A stretch of DNA of 64,000 bases from Flavobacterium johnsoniae (GTDB lineage Bacteria; Bacteroidota; Bacteroidia; Flavobacteriales; Flavobacteriaceae). How positions within the stretch are numbered: position 1 is the first letter of the stretch; every line of letters starts with the position of its first letter. Made by a program: the position numbers and the translations under genes. Of this stretch, positions 27,523-36,844 are shown in pieces. The notes beneath the pieces were generated by a model. That model saw nothing but the letters and a program-made list of their open reading frames with translations, was not told the DNA's origin and searched no databases. The stretch spans positions 558,001-622,000 of the forward strand of contig NZ_CP103794.1 in NCBI RefSeq assembly GCF_030388325.1, given 5' to 3'.

Positions 27523-28291
27523 GTAAATCTATTTTTAAATGTGCAATATAAATGTCGTTTTCTACAAACTTATCGAGTTTAAAATTATTCTTGTAGATAA
27601 TTCGCAGTCGATGTTCTAAAGTCGCGTGTCCGAAACCGCTTCGCTCCTTTTTTAATACTTTTTTATCGGAGATTTTATTAGAAACCGTCATAAAAAAAGC
27701 ATTGTCTTTAAACTCAAAAACAACCGAAATAAAAGCGTCGGCACTTTGAAGATCGGCATGTTTAAAAGCATTTTCGATTAAATCAATAGAAATCAAAGGC
27801 GCCAACAAAGGCTGATCGTATAATTTATCGTCTTCGTTAATATTGGTTTTGATTTTTAATTCAAAAAGCGGACTTATTTTTATTTTATTGATTTCGATTA
27901 AATTCAGTGCAAAATTGATTTCTTCTTTTGCCGTTACGAATTTCTTTTTGCTTTCGTATAAAATATAATCCAGAACATTTGCCAGTTTATCTAGCGCAAA
28001 ATAAGTTTGATAAGCATGCGATTGAATCGAATTTAAAATATTTTTAAACAAATGCGGATTCAGTTTCGATTCTAAATTTTCCAGCTGCAGATCGTTTACT
28101 TTAGATTCTAAAGCATAAAAACTTTTCTCTGCATCATCTTTCGCTTTTTTGATTTGCATTAATTGATAAATCATAAAACAAATGATAATGATGAGCAATA
28201 GCAGAATTGCTAGGAAAATAAAAGTTGTTGTATTGTTTTGCTGCATAAAACTGTTTTGAATTATTTGTATGATATCAATTGTAGTTTTCAA
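27485..28291 (-). CDS. LytS-like sensor histidine kinase
   Basis: A 268-aa kinase with one N-terminal membrane helix (TTFIFLAILLLLIIIICFMIYQ), a coiled coil, and the His_kinase domain. The phospho-His is in LESKLNPHLFKNILNSIQSHAY, followed by a degenerate HATPase (LIENAFKHAD, RSGFGHATLEHRL). There is no separate sensor domain, so the signal probably comes through the membrane helix or a partner. It forms an overlapping operon with the LytTR regulator. The start at 28291 (MKTTIDIIQII) or the internal Met at about 28246 are both possible. Confidence 0.92.
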   Translation of the reverse strand: MKTTIDIIQIIQNSFMQQNNTTTFIFLAILLLLIIIICFMIYQLMQIKKAKDDAEKSFYALESKVNDLQLENLESKLNPHLFKNILNSIQSHAYQTYFALDKLANVLDYILYESKKKFVTAKEEINFALNLIEINKIKISPLFELKIKTNINEDDKLYDQPLLAPLISIDLIENAFKHADLQSADAFISVVFEFKDNAFFMTVSNKISDKKVLKKERSGFGHATLEHRLRIIYKNNFKLDKFVENDIYIAHLKIDLLEYKTEMLASGR

Positions 28292-28431
28292 AAGATTTCA
28301 GTACAAATATGAGAAAAGCTACTCATTCTATAACAAAAACTAACAAAATTCTCACAACAGAACCTCGTTCAGAGATGTGTTAACATTAAGTAAAATACAA
28401 TCGATTATTTATGATTTCGAGCACTTTTCAC

Positions 28432-28439
28432 TACATTTG
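28432..28439 (+). promoter_or_regulatory. -7 element of the MMPL exporter gene
   Basis: TACATTTG, exact TAnnTTTG match, 20 nt before the ATG. Confidence 0.45.
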
Positions 28440-28459
28440 CATCCATTTTTAAAGAATAT

Positions 28460-30826
28460 ATGAAAAACGCTGTCCAAGTCGGATTTTGGGAGAAATTGGC
28501 CCGAATTATACTTAAAAACAGAATAACTATTTTAGTTATTCTTTCCTTGTTAACTGTTTTCTTTGGTTATCAATGGAAAAACTTGTCTATGACTTATACC
28601 GAAGCCAATCTGCTTCCAAAAGATCATATTGCCAATAAAGAATATCAAAAATTCCTAGATAAATTTGGTGAAGAAGGAAATCTAATTGTTATTGGTTTTA
28701 AAGATCCTAAGTTTTTTACACCTAAAAATTACGCTGCTTGGACCGAATTGATGAATGGTCTGAAAAAAGCAAAGGAAGTAGATTTGGTAATTTCTTTGAA
28801 CGATTTAAAGAAATTGGAAAAAGATACTGTAAACCAAAAATTTGTTCTTGCCCCTTTTATTCAAGAAAGCAAAGCTCTTGATCCGGCTTATTTAAAAACG
28901 GTTCAATACGATTTGTTTCACAATCTTCCTTTTTACGAAGGACTTTTGTTTAACAAAGAAAGCGGTAGCGTTCGTTCTGCCATTTACATGAACAAAGCGC
29001 TGGTAAATACTGCTGAAAGAAAGGTTTTTATCTTAAAAGATTTAGTTCCGAAAATCGATAAATTCGAAAAAACTACTGGAATCGATCTTAAAGTTTCTGG
29101 AATGCCATACATCCGTACAATCAACGCGGACAATATGAAAGGCGAAATTGGGCTTTTCATTGGAGCGTCTTTATTGACGGTTTCTTTGATTTTCTTTTTC
29201 TTTTTCCGTTCGTTTAGAGCTACTTTTATTTCGATTTGTATTTTAATTGTCGGTGTAACCTGGTCGTTTGGAACACTTGGATTATTTGGTTACAAAATCA
29301 CGATTTTAACAGCAATTATTCCGCCACTGATTATCGTAATCGGAATTACAAACTGTATTTTCCTGATTAATAAATATCAGCAGGAAATTAAGATTCATAA
29401 CAATCAGGCAAAAGCTTTACAGCGTGTTATTTCAAAAATTGGATCTTCAACTTTGATGACCAATTTAACGGCTGCGATTGGTTTTGCAACCTTGATGATT
29501 ACAGGAAACGAATTGCTTTTTGAGTTCGGATTGGTAACTTCAATCAACGTACTTTCTGTTTATACTTTGACACTTTTTATCGTGCCAATTATTTACAGTT
29601 TTATGCCGTTGCCAAAAGCAAAACACTTATACCACTTAGACAAAACATACATTTCGACACTTTTAAACACGGTTGCAACAGTAGTAAAAGGCAAAAAAAC
29701 AATCGTTTATATTATTTATGCGATACTTTTTGCAGTAAGTTTAAATGGAGTTAGACAAATGAAAGTGTCGGGAAGTTTAATTGGCGAAATGCCGAAAAGC
29801 GCTTCTTTCTTTAAAGATATTTTATTTTACGAAAAAGAATTCAACGGCGTAATGCCGCTTGAAATTATGATTGACACCAAAAAGAAAAAAGGTGTTATGA
29901 AACCATCGACAATTCGTAAAATGGATGAATTGCAAAATACTATTTCCGAAGTTCCAGAATTGGCAAAACCAGTTTCGGTTGTAAACTTGGTTAAATATGC
30001 AAAACAGGCTTTCTACAACGGAAATCCTGAATATTACCAATTGCCAACTTCTCAAGAACAAACTTTCATTTTAGGTTATGCTAAAAATGCAACCAAAAAC
30101 AGTAAAGAAAACTTAATGAAAGCCTATGTGGATTCGACTGGACAATATGCCAGAATTACCACTTTCATGAAAGATATCGGGACAGATGAAATGGCAAAAG
30201 TAGAAGGAAAACTGCGCAAGAAAATTGACGAGATTTTCCCTAAAGAACGTTATGAAGTTACAATTACAGGAAAAGCGTTGGTTTTCCAAAAAGGAACAAC
30301 TTATTTGGCGCACAACTTAATCGAATCCTTATTGTTTGCGATTTTGACGATTGCAATTTTAATGCTGTATTTATTCCGTTCGTTCAAAATGGTAGCTGCT
30401 TCTTTGATTACGAATATTTTACCGCTTTGCATCACTTCGGGATTAATGGGTTATTTCGGAATTCCGTTAAAACCATCAACGATTCTGGTATTCAGTATCG
30501 CATTCGGAATCTCAGTAGATAATGCAATTCAGTTTATGGCGAAATACAAACATGATCTGATGCAAAACAAAGGAAAAGTAAAGAAATCTGTTTTCAGCGC
30601 CTTAAGAGAAACTGGAGTAAGTACATTCTATACTTCTGTGGTTTTGATTTTAGGTTTTGCGACTTTTACCTTATCAAGCTTCAGCGGAACTATTGCTTTA
30701 GGAGGATTAATTTCTTGTACTTTGGTTTTTGCGATGTTTGCAAACTTGGTTGTATTGCCTTCATTGGTTTTAACTTTCGAAAAGAAAAAAACTAAGAAAG
30801 AAGAATTAGAGAATTTGGAGAAGTAA
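28460..30826 (+). CDS. MMPL/RND-family transporter
   Basis: A 788-aa inner-membrane transporter with the RND duplication. Each half has one membrane helix, a large periplasmic loop (about 45-225 and 430-600) and a bundle of about five helices (SLLTVSLIFFFFFRSFRATF and SLLFAILTIAILMLYLFRSF). The sterol-sensing-like core FSIAFGISVDNAIQFM is visible in the second half. It lacks adjacent membrane-fusion and outer-membrane partners, so it belongs with the HpnN/MMPL-like exporters that carry lipids or hydrophobic compounds, not with tripartite drug pumps. The substrate is unknown. A hairpin of the CTTTGNCAAAG family follows. Confidence 0.88.
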   Translation: MKNAVQVGFWEKLARIILKNRITILVILSLLTVFFGYQWKNLSMTYTEANLLPKDHIANKEYQKFLDKFGEEGNLIVIGFKDPKFFTPKNYAAWTELMNGLKKAKEVDLVISLNDLKKLEKDTVNQKFVLAPFIQESKALDPAYLKTVQYDLFHNLPFYEGLLFNKESGSVRSAIYMNKALVNTAERKVFILKDLVPKIDKFEKTTGIDLKVSGMPYIRTINADNMKGEIGLFIGASLLTVSLIFFFFFRSFRATFISICILIVGVTWSFGTLGLFGYKITILTAIIPPLIIVIGITNCIFLINKYQQEIKIHNNQAKALQRVISKIGSSTLMTNLTAAIGFATLMITGNELLFEFGLVTSINVLSVYTLTLFIVPIIYSFMPLPKAKHLYHLDKTYISTLLNTVATVVKGKKTIVYIIYAILFAVSLNGVRQMKVSGSLIGEMPKSASFFKDILFYEKEFNGVMPLEIMIDTKKKKGVMKPSTIRKMDELQNTISEVPELAKPVSVVNLVKYAKQAFYNGNPEYYQLPTSQEQTFILGYAKNATKNSKENLMKAYVDSTGQYARITTFMKDIGTDEMAKVEGKLRKKIDEIFPKERYEVTITGKALVFQKGTTYLAHNLIESLLFAILTIAILMLYLFRSFKMVAASLITNILPLCITSGLMGYFGIPLKPSTILVFSIAFGISVDNAIQFMAKYKHDLMQNKGKVKKSVFSALRETGVSTFYTSVVLILGFATFTLSSFSGTIALGGLISCTLVFAMFANLVVLPSLVLTFEKKKTKKEELENLEK

Positions 30827-30860
30827 TTTTTTGCTGCAAATTCACAAGTTAAAATAAAAA

Positions 30861-31005
30861 AACTTTGCCAAAGTTTTGAACTTTGGCAAAGCTCAACACA
30901 AAGTCTGTCACTTCGACGAAGGAGAAATCTCCGCAAGCAGCTCCGCACAGTGATTTTCAGCTTTGTCGAGTTTCTTACGGAGATTTCTCCTTCGTCGAAA
31001 TGACA
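30861..31005. repeat. CTTTGCCAAAG hairpin and 28-bp inverted repeat
   Basis: AACTTTGCCAAAGTT TTG AACTTTGGCAAAG (30861-30893) can act as terminator for the MMPL gene and recurs at 38062 and 46071. Next is a long inverted repeat with 28-nt arms, one mismatch (30906-30933 and 30978-31005, core TTCGACGAAGGAGAAATCTC), related to 17204 and 47143. This fills most of the 293-nt gap before asnS. Confidence 0.75.
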
Positions 31006-31066
31006 AAAAATGGAAATATTAGAAACTCTATAAAAAATTCAACTTCCCAAATTAATTATTATCGAT

Positions 31067-31074
31067 TATATTTG
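31067..31074 (+). promoter_or_regulatory. asnS -7 element
   Basis: TATATTTG, exact TAnnTTTG match, 45 nt before the ATG, located after the repeat block. Confidence 0.45.
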
Positions 31075-31119
31075 CAGTTGTTCAAAACGAATATTATTTA
31101 ATATCAATTATATATAAAA

Positions 31120-32565
31120 ATGAAACACACAAAAGTTAGAGACTTATTAAACAGTACGACGACGTTACAGGAAGTGAATGCAAAAGGTTGGGTGAGAACT
31201 TTTAGAAATAATCAGTTCATCGCGCTTAATGACGGTTCTACAATTAATAATATTCAATGTGTTGTTGATTTTGAAAATACACCAGAAGAAACTTTAAAAA
31301 GAATCACGACTGGAGCAGCGGTTTCTGTAATTGGAACTTTGGTTGAAAGTAAAGGTGCGGGTCAGAAATACGAAATTCAAGTTACAAAACTGGAAATTCT
31401 TGGAGATTCTGATGCTGAGAAATTCCCAATGCAACCTAAAAAACACTCTTTAGAATTTTTACGTGAAAACGCTCACTTGCGTGTACGTACAAATGCTTTT
31501 GGTGCGATTATGCGTGTGCGTTCGGTATTGTCTTATGCGGTTCACAAATATTTTCAGGATAAAGGTTTCGTTTACGTAAACACGCCAATTATCACCGGAG
31601 CTGATGCTGAAGGTGCTGGAGAAATGTTTCAAGTTACTTCTTTGCCATTGGATAATCTTCCTAAAAATGAAGAAGGAAATATTGACTTCAAAAAAGATTT
31701 CTTTGGAAAACATACCAACTTAACGGTTTCTGGACAATTAGAAGGAGAAACTTTCGCAATGGCTTTAGGTCAGATTTATACTTTTGGACCAACTTTTAGA
31801 GCGGAGAATTCAAACACTTCTCGTCACCTTGCTGAGTTTTGGATGATCGAGCCAGAAGTTGCTTTCAACAACCTTGACGACAACATGGACTTGGCTGAAG
31901 ATTTTATTCAGTACGTAATTAAATATGCTTTAGACAACTGTAAAGACGATTTGAAATTCTTAGAAGGAAGACTTTTAGAAGAAGAAAAATCAAAACCACA
32001 GGCAGAAAGAAGCGAAATGGCTTTGTTAGAGAAATTGAACTTCGTTTTGGAGAACAACTTCAAACGTGTTTCTTATACGGAAGCAATTGACATTTTAAGA
32101 GATTCAACTCCAAATAAAAAGAAGAAATTCCAATATATCATCAACGAGTGGGGAGCTGATTTACAATCAGAACACGAGCGTTATTTAGTAGAAAAGCATT
32201 TTAAATGTCCGGTAATTTTGTTTGATTACCCAGCAAACATTAAAGCATTTTACATGCGTTTGAATGACAATACAGAACCTGGAAGAGAAACGGTTCGCGC
32301 AATGGATATTCTTTTCCCTGGAATTGGAGAAATCGTTGGTGGTTCTGAAAGAGAAGAGCGTTACGATGTTTTGGTTGAAAAAATGAAAGCATTAGAAATT
32401 GATCAAGAAGAATTATACTGGTATTTAGACACCAGAAGATTTGGTTCTGCTACACACGCTGGTTTCGGTTTAGGATTCGAACGTTTAGTATTGTTTGTAA
32501 CAGGAATGACAAACATTAGAGACGTAATTCCTTTCCCAAGAACTCCAGGTAGCGCGGAATTCTAA
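31120..32565 (+). CDS. asnS: Asparaginyl-tRNA synthetase
   Basis: A 481-aa class II synthetase. An N-terminal OB-fold ([22 protein letters not shown]) binds the anticodon. The catalytic core has motif 2 ([24 protein letters not shown]) and motif 3 ([12 protein letters not shown]). The residues that separate AsnRS from AspRS fit AsnRS, so the organism charges Asn directly. It is monocistronic, with repeat-rich DNA on both sides. Confidence 0.97.
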   Translation: MKHTKVRDLLNSTTTLQEVNAKGWVRTFRNNQFIALNDGSTINNIQCVVDFENTPEETLKRITTGAAVSVIGTLVESKGAGQKYEIQVTKLEILGDSDAEKFPMQPKKHSLEFLRENAHLRVRTNAFGAIMRVRSVLSYAVHKYFQDKGFVYVNTPIITGADAEGAGEMFQVTSLPLDNLPKNEEGNIDFKKDFFGKHTNLTVSGQLEGETFAMALGQIYTFGPTFRAENSNTSRHLAEFWMIEPEVAFNNLDDNMDLAEDFIQYVIKYALDNCKDDLKFLEGRLLEEEKSKPQAERSEMALLEKLNFVLENNFKRVSYTEAIDILRDSTPNKKKKFQYIINEWGADLQSEHERYLVEKHFKCPVILFDYPANIKAFYMRLNDNTEPGRETVRAMDILFPGIGEIVGGSEREERYDVLVEKMKALEIDQEELYWYLDTRRFGSATHAGFGLGFERLVLFVTGMTNIRDVIPFPRTPGSAEF

Positions 32566-32577
32566 GAAGTTTAAAAA

Positions 32578-32704
32578 AGTTTCAAGTTTCAGGTTTCAAG
32601 TTTATTGGAACCTAAAATTAAAATATATAAAATTTGGTTCAAGTTTCAGATTTCAAGTTGTGCTCATTTAGTGAGGAACTTGAAACTTGAAACTTGAAAC
32701 TTTT
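32578..32704. repeat. GTTTCAAG / CTTGAAAC repeat array between asnS and rpoN
   Basis: The gap contains repeated GTTTCAAG/GTTTCAGG words on one side and three tandem CTTGAAA units on the other (about 32678-32702), so the transcript can fold into a long stem. It ends 12 nt before the rpoN ATG and forms its leader. Confidence 0.7.
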
Positions 32705-32715
32705 AACAAAAACAA

Positions 32716-34176
32716 ATGCTAAAGCAATTTTTAAATTTAAAATTATCCCAAAAATTATCTCCACAGCAAATTCAGCTGATGAAGTTAATTCAATTGCCTA
32801 CGCAAGCTTTTGAACAGCGTTTATTAGAAGAAATGAACGAAAATCCAGCTTTGGAAGCTGGTAAAGAAGACGATTACGAAGCTGATGAATATGCAAATGA
32901 AGACTACGACGATTATGATGATGCAGAATCAGACAGAATCGAAGCAGACGACATTAACATTGACGAATATCTAAGCGACGACGATACGCCTGATTATAAA
33001 ACTCAGGTAAACAATTACAGTGATGACGAGGAACGCGAAACACCTTTTGCGGCTCCGATAAGTTTCCATCAGGATTTAATCAATCAGCTGAATACTTTTA
33101 TTTTGAATGATGAAGAACGCGAAATCGCTGAATTCCTTGTTGGAAGTATTGATGATATGGGTTATATCCGCAGAAGCATTCCAGATATTGTTGACGACAT
33201 GGCTTTTACTCAGGGAATTTATACTGATGAAGCAATGGTCGAAAAAATGATGACGGTAATTCACGAATTAGAACCTTCGGGAGTTGGAGCGCGTGATTTA
33301 CAGGAATGTTTGTTATTGCAATTAAAGCACAAAACCCCAACCGAATACGTTGATTTAGCGATTGATATTATCGAAAATCAGTTTGATGCTTTTACAAAGA
33401 AACATTACGATAAACTTTTACAGAAATACAGCGTTTCGAACGAACAGCTTAAAAAAGCAATTCACGAAATAGAAAGATTAAACCCAAAACCGGGCGGATC
33501 TTTTACAGGAAATAATAAAGTTACAGAAAATGTTGTTCCAGATTTTGCAATCAGAATTGTTGATGGCGAACTTGAATTAACATTAAACGGACGTAACGCT
33601 CCTTCCCTGCACGTTTCTAAAGATTATCAGGAAATGATGCAAACGTATAAAGAATCTCGTGATAAATCGACTGCTCAAAAAGATGCAGTTCAGTTTATCA
33701 AACAAAAACTGGATTCTGCTAAATGGTTTATCGATGCAATCAGACAACGTCAAGAAACGCTTTTTGTAACGATGAACGCGATAATGCATTATCAGGAAGA
33801 ATATTTCTTGGATGGCGACGAAACCAAACTAAAACCAATGATCTTAAAAGACATTGCAGATATGGTTGGTTTGGATATTTCGACAATTTCGCGTGTTGCA
33901 AACAGCAAATATGTTGAAACGCCATACGGAACCAAACTAATTAAAGAGTTTTTCTCTGAAGCCATGAAAAATGATCAAGGTGAAGATGTTTCGACTTTAG
34001 AAATCAAAAAAATTCTTCAAAATACAATTGAAGAAGAAGACAAGAGAAAACCACTTCCAGACGATCAATTGGCAGAAATCTTAAAAGAAAAAGGTTATCC
34101 AATTGCGAGAAGAACTATCGCAAAATATCGTGAACAACTAGATATTCCTGTTGCGAGAATGAGAAAGAAAATCTAG
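32716..34176 (+). CDS. rpoN: RNA polymerase sigma-54 factor
   Basis: A 486-aa sigma-54. Region I is Gln/Leu-rich (LNLKLSQKLSPQQIQLMKLIQLPTQAF), region II is strongly acidic (residues about 50-95, many Asp), and the core-binding and DNA-binding parts follow. The RpoN box reads ARRTIAKYREQLDIP near the C-terminus. It directs transcription from -24/-12 promoters with NtrC-type activators, one of which is at 55772-57130 in this window. The leader consists of GTTTCAAG repeats. A repeat copy and three hairpins follow. Confidence 0.97.
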   Translation: MLKQFLNLKLSQKLSPQQIQLMKLIQLPTQAFEQRLLEEMNENPALEAGKEDDYEADEYANEDYDDYDDAESDRIEADDINIDEYLSDDDTPDYKTQVNNYSDDEERETPFAAPISFHQDLINQLNTFILNDEEREIAEFLVGSIDDMGYIRRSIPDIVDDMAFTQGIYTDEAMVEKMMTVIHELEPSGVGARDLQECLLLQLKHKTPTEYVDLAIDIIENQFDAFTKKHYDKLLQKYSVSNEQLKKAIHEIERLNPKPGGSFTGNNKVTENVVPDFAIRIVDGELELTLNGRNAPSLHVSKDYQEMMQTYKESRDKSTAQKDAVQFIKQKLDSAKWFIDAIRQRQETLFVTMNAIMHYQEEYFLDGDETKLKPMILKDIADMVGLDISTISRVANSKYVETPYGTKLIKEFFSEAMKNDQGEDVSTLEIKKILQNTIEEEDKRKPLPDDQLAEILKEKGYPIARRTIAKYREQLDIPVARMRKKI

Positions 34177-34186
34177 TTTTTTTTAC

Positions 34187-34217
34187 AACCATATAAGAAA
34201 TATAAGTTCATTTAAAT
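34187..34217 (+). repeat. Copy of the AACCATATAAG element
   Basis: AACCATATAAGAAATATAAG then TTCATTTAAAT differs at two positions from the inverted arms at 50809-50838 and 50954-50983. It begins 11 nt after the rpoN stop. Confidence 0.65.
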
Positions 34218-34220
34218 AAC

Positions 34221-34385
34221 AACCCGACAGATTTTAAAATCTTGTCGGGTTTTTTATGTTCTCAATTTATTGTCAGGCTGAGCGAAGTCGAAGCATTGCG
34301 TATAGGGCTTCGACTTCGCTCAGCCTGACAATCGTTTTCAAAAAAGCAAACCCGATAGATCTTAAATATCTATCGGGTTTGCTTT
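34221..34385. terminator. Three consecutive hairpins between rpoN and the convergent gene
   Basis: (1) ACCCGACAGATTTT hairpin with a T-run (34221-34251), relative of 8071-8103. (2) A 25-bp perfect stem with core GAGCGAAGTCGAAG (34270-34294 and 34307-34331), a full inverted element of the family at 12355. (3) AGCAAACCCGATAGAT hairpin (34343-34385). The first and third act as terminators. The middle one is a repeat. Confidence 0.8.
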
Positions 34386-34400
34386 ATAAATTAATCTTGA

Positions 34401-34820
34401 TTATTTATATTGATCTGGCAATATCTTCACATCAAATAAAAATTCCTTCTTTTTATCGCTATAATGGTAAATCAAAGTATAATCATTATCTCTAAAAACC
34501 TGAAGTCCTGGATTTGCTTTTGCTGTACTAATCAAACTTTTTTCAATTTCTTCTTTAATAACATTTATCTCCGCCGTTTCTTTAACAACATTCAATAAAG
34601 TCAAATTATACTGAACAAATCTTTCTTCAGGAAGACTTACGCTGTCTAAACGAATTCCTTCCTGAATGTTTAACGGGCAATTTTTATTGTATTTTGCAAC
34701 CAATTCGACTACTTCTGTATTTACTTCATTGGCATTTTCAGAAAGAAAAAGTTGAAAATATGCTACTAATGCAACCGCAATTCCAATCAATATTAATAAT
34801 AAAATGTTTTGTTTTCTCAT
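34401..34820 (-). CDS. Hypothetical membrane-anchored protein
   Basis: A 139-aa protein with one N-terminal membrane helix (ILLLILIGIAVALVAYFQLFL), followed by an extracytoplasmic part with PLNIQEGIRLDSV and LIYHYSDKKKEFLFDVKILPDQY. The shape (TM anchor and small alpha/beta domain containing NKNCPLNIQEGIRLDSVSL) recurs in Flavobacteriia hypothetical proteins. I cannot name the family. It is 32 nt downstream of tdk in the same direction and may share its transcript. Confidence 0.7.
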   Translation of the reverse strand: MRKQNILLLILIGIAVALVAYFQLFLSENANEVNTEVVELVAKYNKNCPLNIQEGIRLDSVSLPEERFVQYNLTLLNVVKETAEINVIKEEIEKSLISTAKANPGLQVFRDNDYTLIYHYSDKKKEFLFDVKILPDQYK

Positions 34821-34852
34821 ATCTCAGATTAATTACGGCTAATAATTAAATT

Positions 34853-35443
34853 TTATTTTTCCTGATTTTTTTTCATGGCATTAAAATACGCTGCACGGCT
34901 AAGTGGCTCGTATTCTTCAGTTTCACCAAGCATCACTAATTTATCATTTGCGGTTTTTCTAAAACTATAATTGGCTAAATTCCCAGTTCTGGTACAAACG
35001 GCATGAACTTTCGTCACATATTCGGCAGTTGCCATAAGTCCTGGCATTGGACCAAACGGATTTCCTTTAAAATCCATATCCAATCCGGCAACAATTACGC
35101 GTATTCCTTGATTTGCCAAATCATTACAAACGGTAATAATTTCGTCATCAAAAAATTGTGCTTCATCAATACCAATCACATCACAGCCTTGCGCTAAAAT
35201 TAAAATATTAGCCGCAGCAGGAACTGGTGTAGAGCGAATTTCATTGGCGTCGTGAGATACAACCATTTCGTCATGATAGCGTGTATCAATAGCAGGTTTA
35301 AAGATTTCGACTCTTTGTTTGGCAAATTGAGCGCGTTTTAATCTACGAATCAGCTCTTCGGTTTTACCCGAAAACATTGATCCACAAATAACTTCAATCC
35401 AACCAAATTGTTCTTTGTGATTTACTGTATTTTCGAGAAACAT
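34853..35443 (-). CDS. tdk: Thymidine kinase (type II, TK1-like)
   Basis: About 196 aa from [18 protein letters not shown]. The Walker A loop [14 protein letters not shown], the DEAQFFDD segment with the catalytic Glu and the [12 protein letters not shown] lasso region are conserved. It phosphorylates thymidine in the salvage pathway. The C-terminal zinc-ribbon cysteines of most TK1 enzymes are missing here. The first CxxC position reads VCTRTG, a variant I associate with Bacteroidota. The frame is open to 35536, but the extra 31 residues lack family resemblance. Confidence 0.94.
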   Translation of the reverse strand: MFLENTVNHKEQFGWIEVICGSMFSGKTEELIRRLKRAQFAKQRVEIFKPAIDTRYHDEMVVSHDANEIRSTPVPAAANILILAQGCDVIGIDEAQFFDDEIITVCNDLANQGIRVIVAGLDMDFKGNPFGPMPGLMATAEYVTKVHAVCTRTGNLANYSFRKTANDKLVMLGETEEYEPLSRAAYFNAMKKNQEK

Positions 35444-35679
35444 TTTGTATTTTTCTGCCTTTAAAAATGAATAGTTTTTATTACTTTGTACTGGTAATAA
35501 ATCGACGTAAAAATGTGTTGTTTTACATTTTTTCAAAAGTAGAAAATTTTTATCAAATCGAATATTAGCGAAAGCTTATTAACAGAAATAAAAAATTATC
35601 TTTTGATTTTTCCTTGAGAATAGAGACATTCAGACGTTAAATACACTAAAATACCTTATTCACTATAATTTCAACAGTT

Positions 35680-36732
35680 ATGAAAAAAAAATTGGAAGCA
35701 GATTTAATCAGCATTGCTCATCGAATTTTGAAGCTTAAGAACAAATCCGATATCAATCAATTATACCTTGAAACTCAGAAATTATACGAGAAATTAGCGG
35801 TATTAAAATTTGTAGAAGAGAATTTTGACGCTGCAAAACCAACAATTGGACAAAATGATATTACTTCAGAGTTAGAAACAATTTTCGATAAAGAAGAAAC
35901 AATTCCAGCTCAAATAGAAACTCCTGAACCATCAGCAATAATTGAACTTGAAGAATCTTACGAACCAGAAGTTGCAGAAGAAATCGTTGCTGAAACTCCT
36001 GAAACAATTGAACAAGAAATAGAAGAACCAATTGCTGCTGAAGTTATTGAAGAAGAAACTGAGCCGATTGCTGCTGAGATAATTGAATCTATTGAAGAGA
36101 AAACAGAGGAACCAATAGCAGAAAAAGAAATAGAACAAATCGAAGAATCTAAAACTGCGATTGATGAACTTTCTTTTACAACTGTAAACGAATTGAAACC
36201 AATTCCAGATTTTAAACCTGCTTTCGAATTAGAAACTGAAGAAATTAAAGACGAAGTTAAAGAAGAACCAAAAGCTAAAACTTCTCCAATTCCAACCATT
36301 TTATTCGAAGATTTTGGAGTAAATTATGCTGATGCGCAATTTGTAAAAGTTGATAGTTTTGAAGCTGTTCCTGCTAAAACTCCTTCAATAAATGATTTTA
36401 AAGAAGAAAAAAAGGAGGAGAAAAAAGAAGAGAAAAAAGTAGAAACTGCTATTCTTGAAACTCCAGCACAACCAAAAGCAGTAAGTTTAAACGAAAAATT
36501 GGCGAGAGGTTTTCATATTGATTTGAATGACAGAATTGCTTTCACTAAAAATCTTTTCGGAAATAGCACTGAAGATTACAGTCGCGTTTTAAACCAATTA
36601 TTGACTTTTGATTCTTATGCAGAAGCGCAAGAATTTATCGAAAATATGGTAAAACCAGATTATAATAATTGGGAAGGAAAAGACGATTACGCAGAACGTT
36701 TTCTTGGAATTATTGAGAAGAAATTTTCATAA
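35680..36732 (+). CDS. Glu-rich, low-complexity protein with conserved N- and C-terminal domains
   Basis: A 350-aa protein. The N-terminus (MKKKLEADLISIAHRILKLKNKSDINQLYLETQKLYEKLAVLKFVEE) is a conserved helical domain. Residues about 65-270 are a long acidic stretch with repeated IEEPIAAEVIEEE-like units and a KKEEKKEEKK run. The C-terminal 80 residues (LARGFHIDLNDRIAFTKNLF...NWEGKDDYAERFLGIIEKKF) look folded. I recognise this layout from Flavobacteriia but no function. It is followed by the rsmI gene in the same direction. The acidic middle is probably disordered. Confidence 0.75.
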   Translation: MKKKLEADLISIAHRILKLKNKSDINQLYLETQKLYEKLAVLKFVEENFDAAKPTIGQNDITSELETIFDKEETIPAQIETPEPSAIIELEESYEPEVAEEIVAETPETIEQEIEEPIAAEVIEEETEPIAAEIIESIEEKTEEPIAEKEIEQIEESKTAIDELSFTTVNELKPIPDFKPAFELETEEIKDEVKEEPKAKTSPIPTILFEDFGVNYADAQFVKVDSFEAVPAKTPSINDFKEEKKEEKKEEKKVETAILETPAQPKAVSLNEKLARGFHIDLNDRIAFTKNLFGNSTEDYSRVLNQLLTFDSYAEAQEFIENMVKPDYNNWEGKDDYAERFLGIIEKKFS

Positions 36733-36734
36733 AT

Positions 36735-36832
36735 GATAAAAACACGAATTACACAAATTAGCACTAATTCATTTGTTTAGTGAATTTTTAGTATTACAAA
36801 TTTGTGCCAATTCGTGAAATCCGTGTTAAATA
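36735..36832. repeat. CACGAATT inverted words between the Glu-rich gene and rsmI
   Basis: AACACGAATTACACAAATTAG on the left and CAATTCGTGAAATCCGTGTT on the right form an imperfect long stem, a simple-repeat type common between genes in this group. It precedes rsmI by 12 nt. Confidence 0.6.
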
Positions 36833-36844
36833 TTAAAATAGAAT

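Noticed and set aside
32578..32704. CRISPR-like array of GTTTCAAG words
   Set aside because: The repeats are 7-8 nt, irregular and inverted, without spacers of constant length, and no cas genes are in the window.
35958..36299. 113-aa Ser/Ile-rich minus-strand ORF
   Set aside because: Antisense to the Glu-rich repeat of the 350-aa protein. GAA-rich codons give Ser/Phe-rich antisense frames with no stops.
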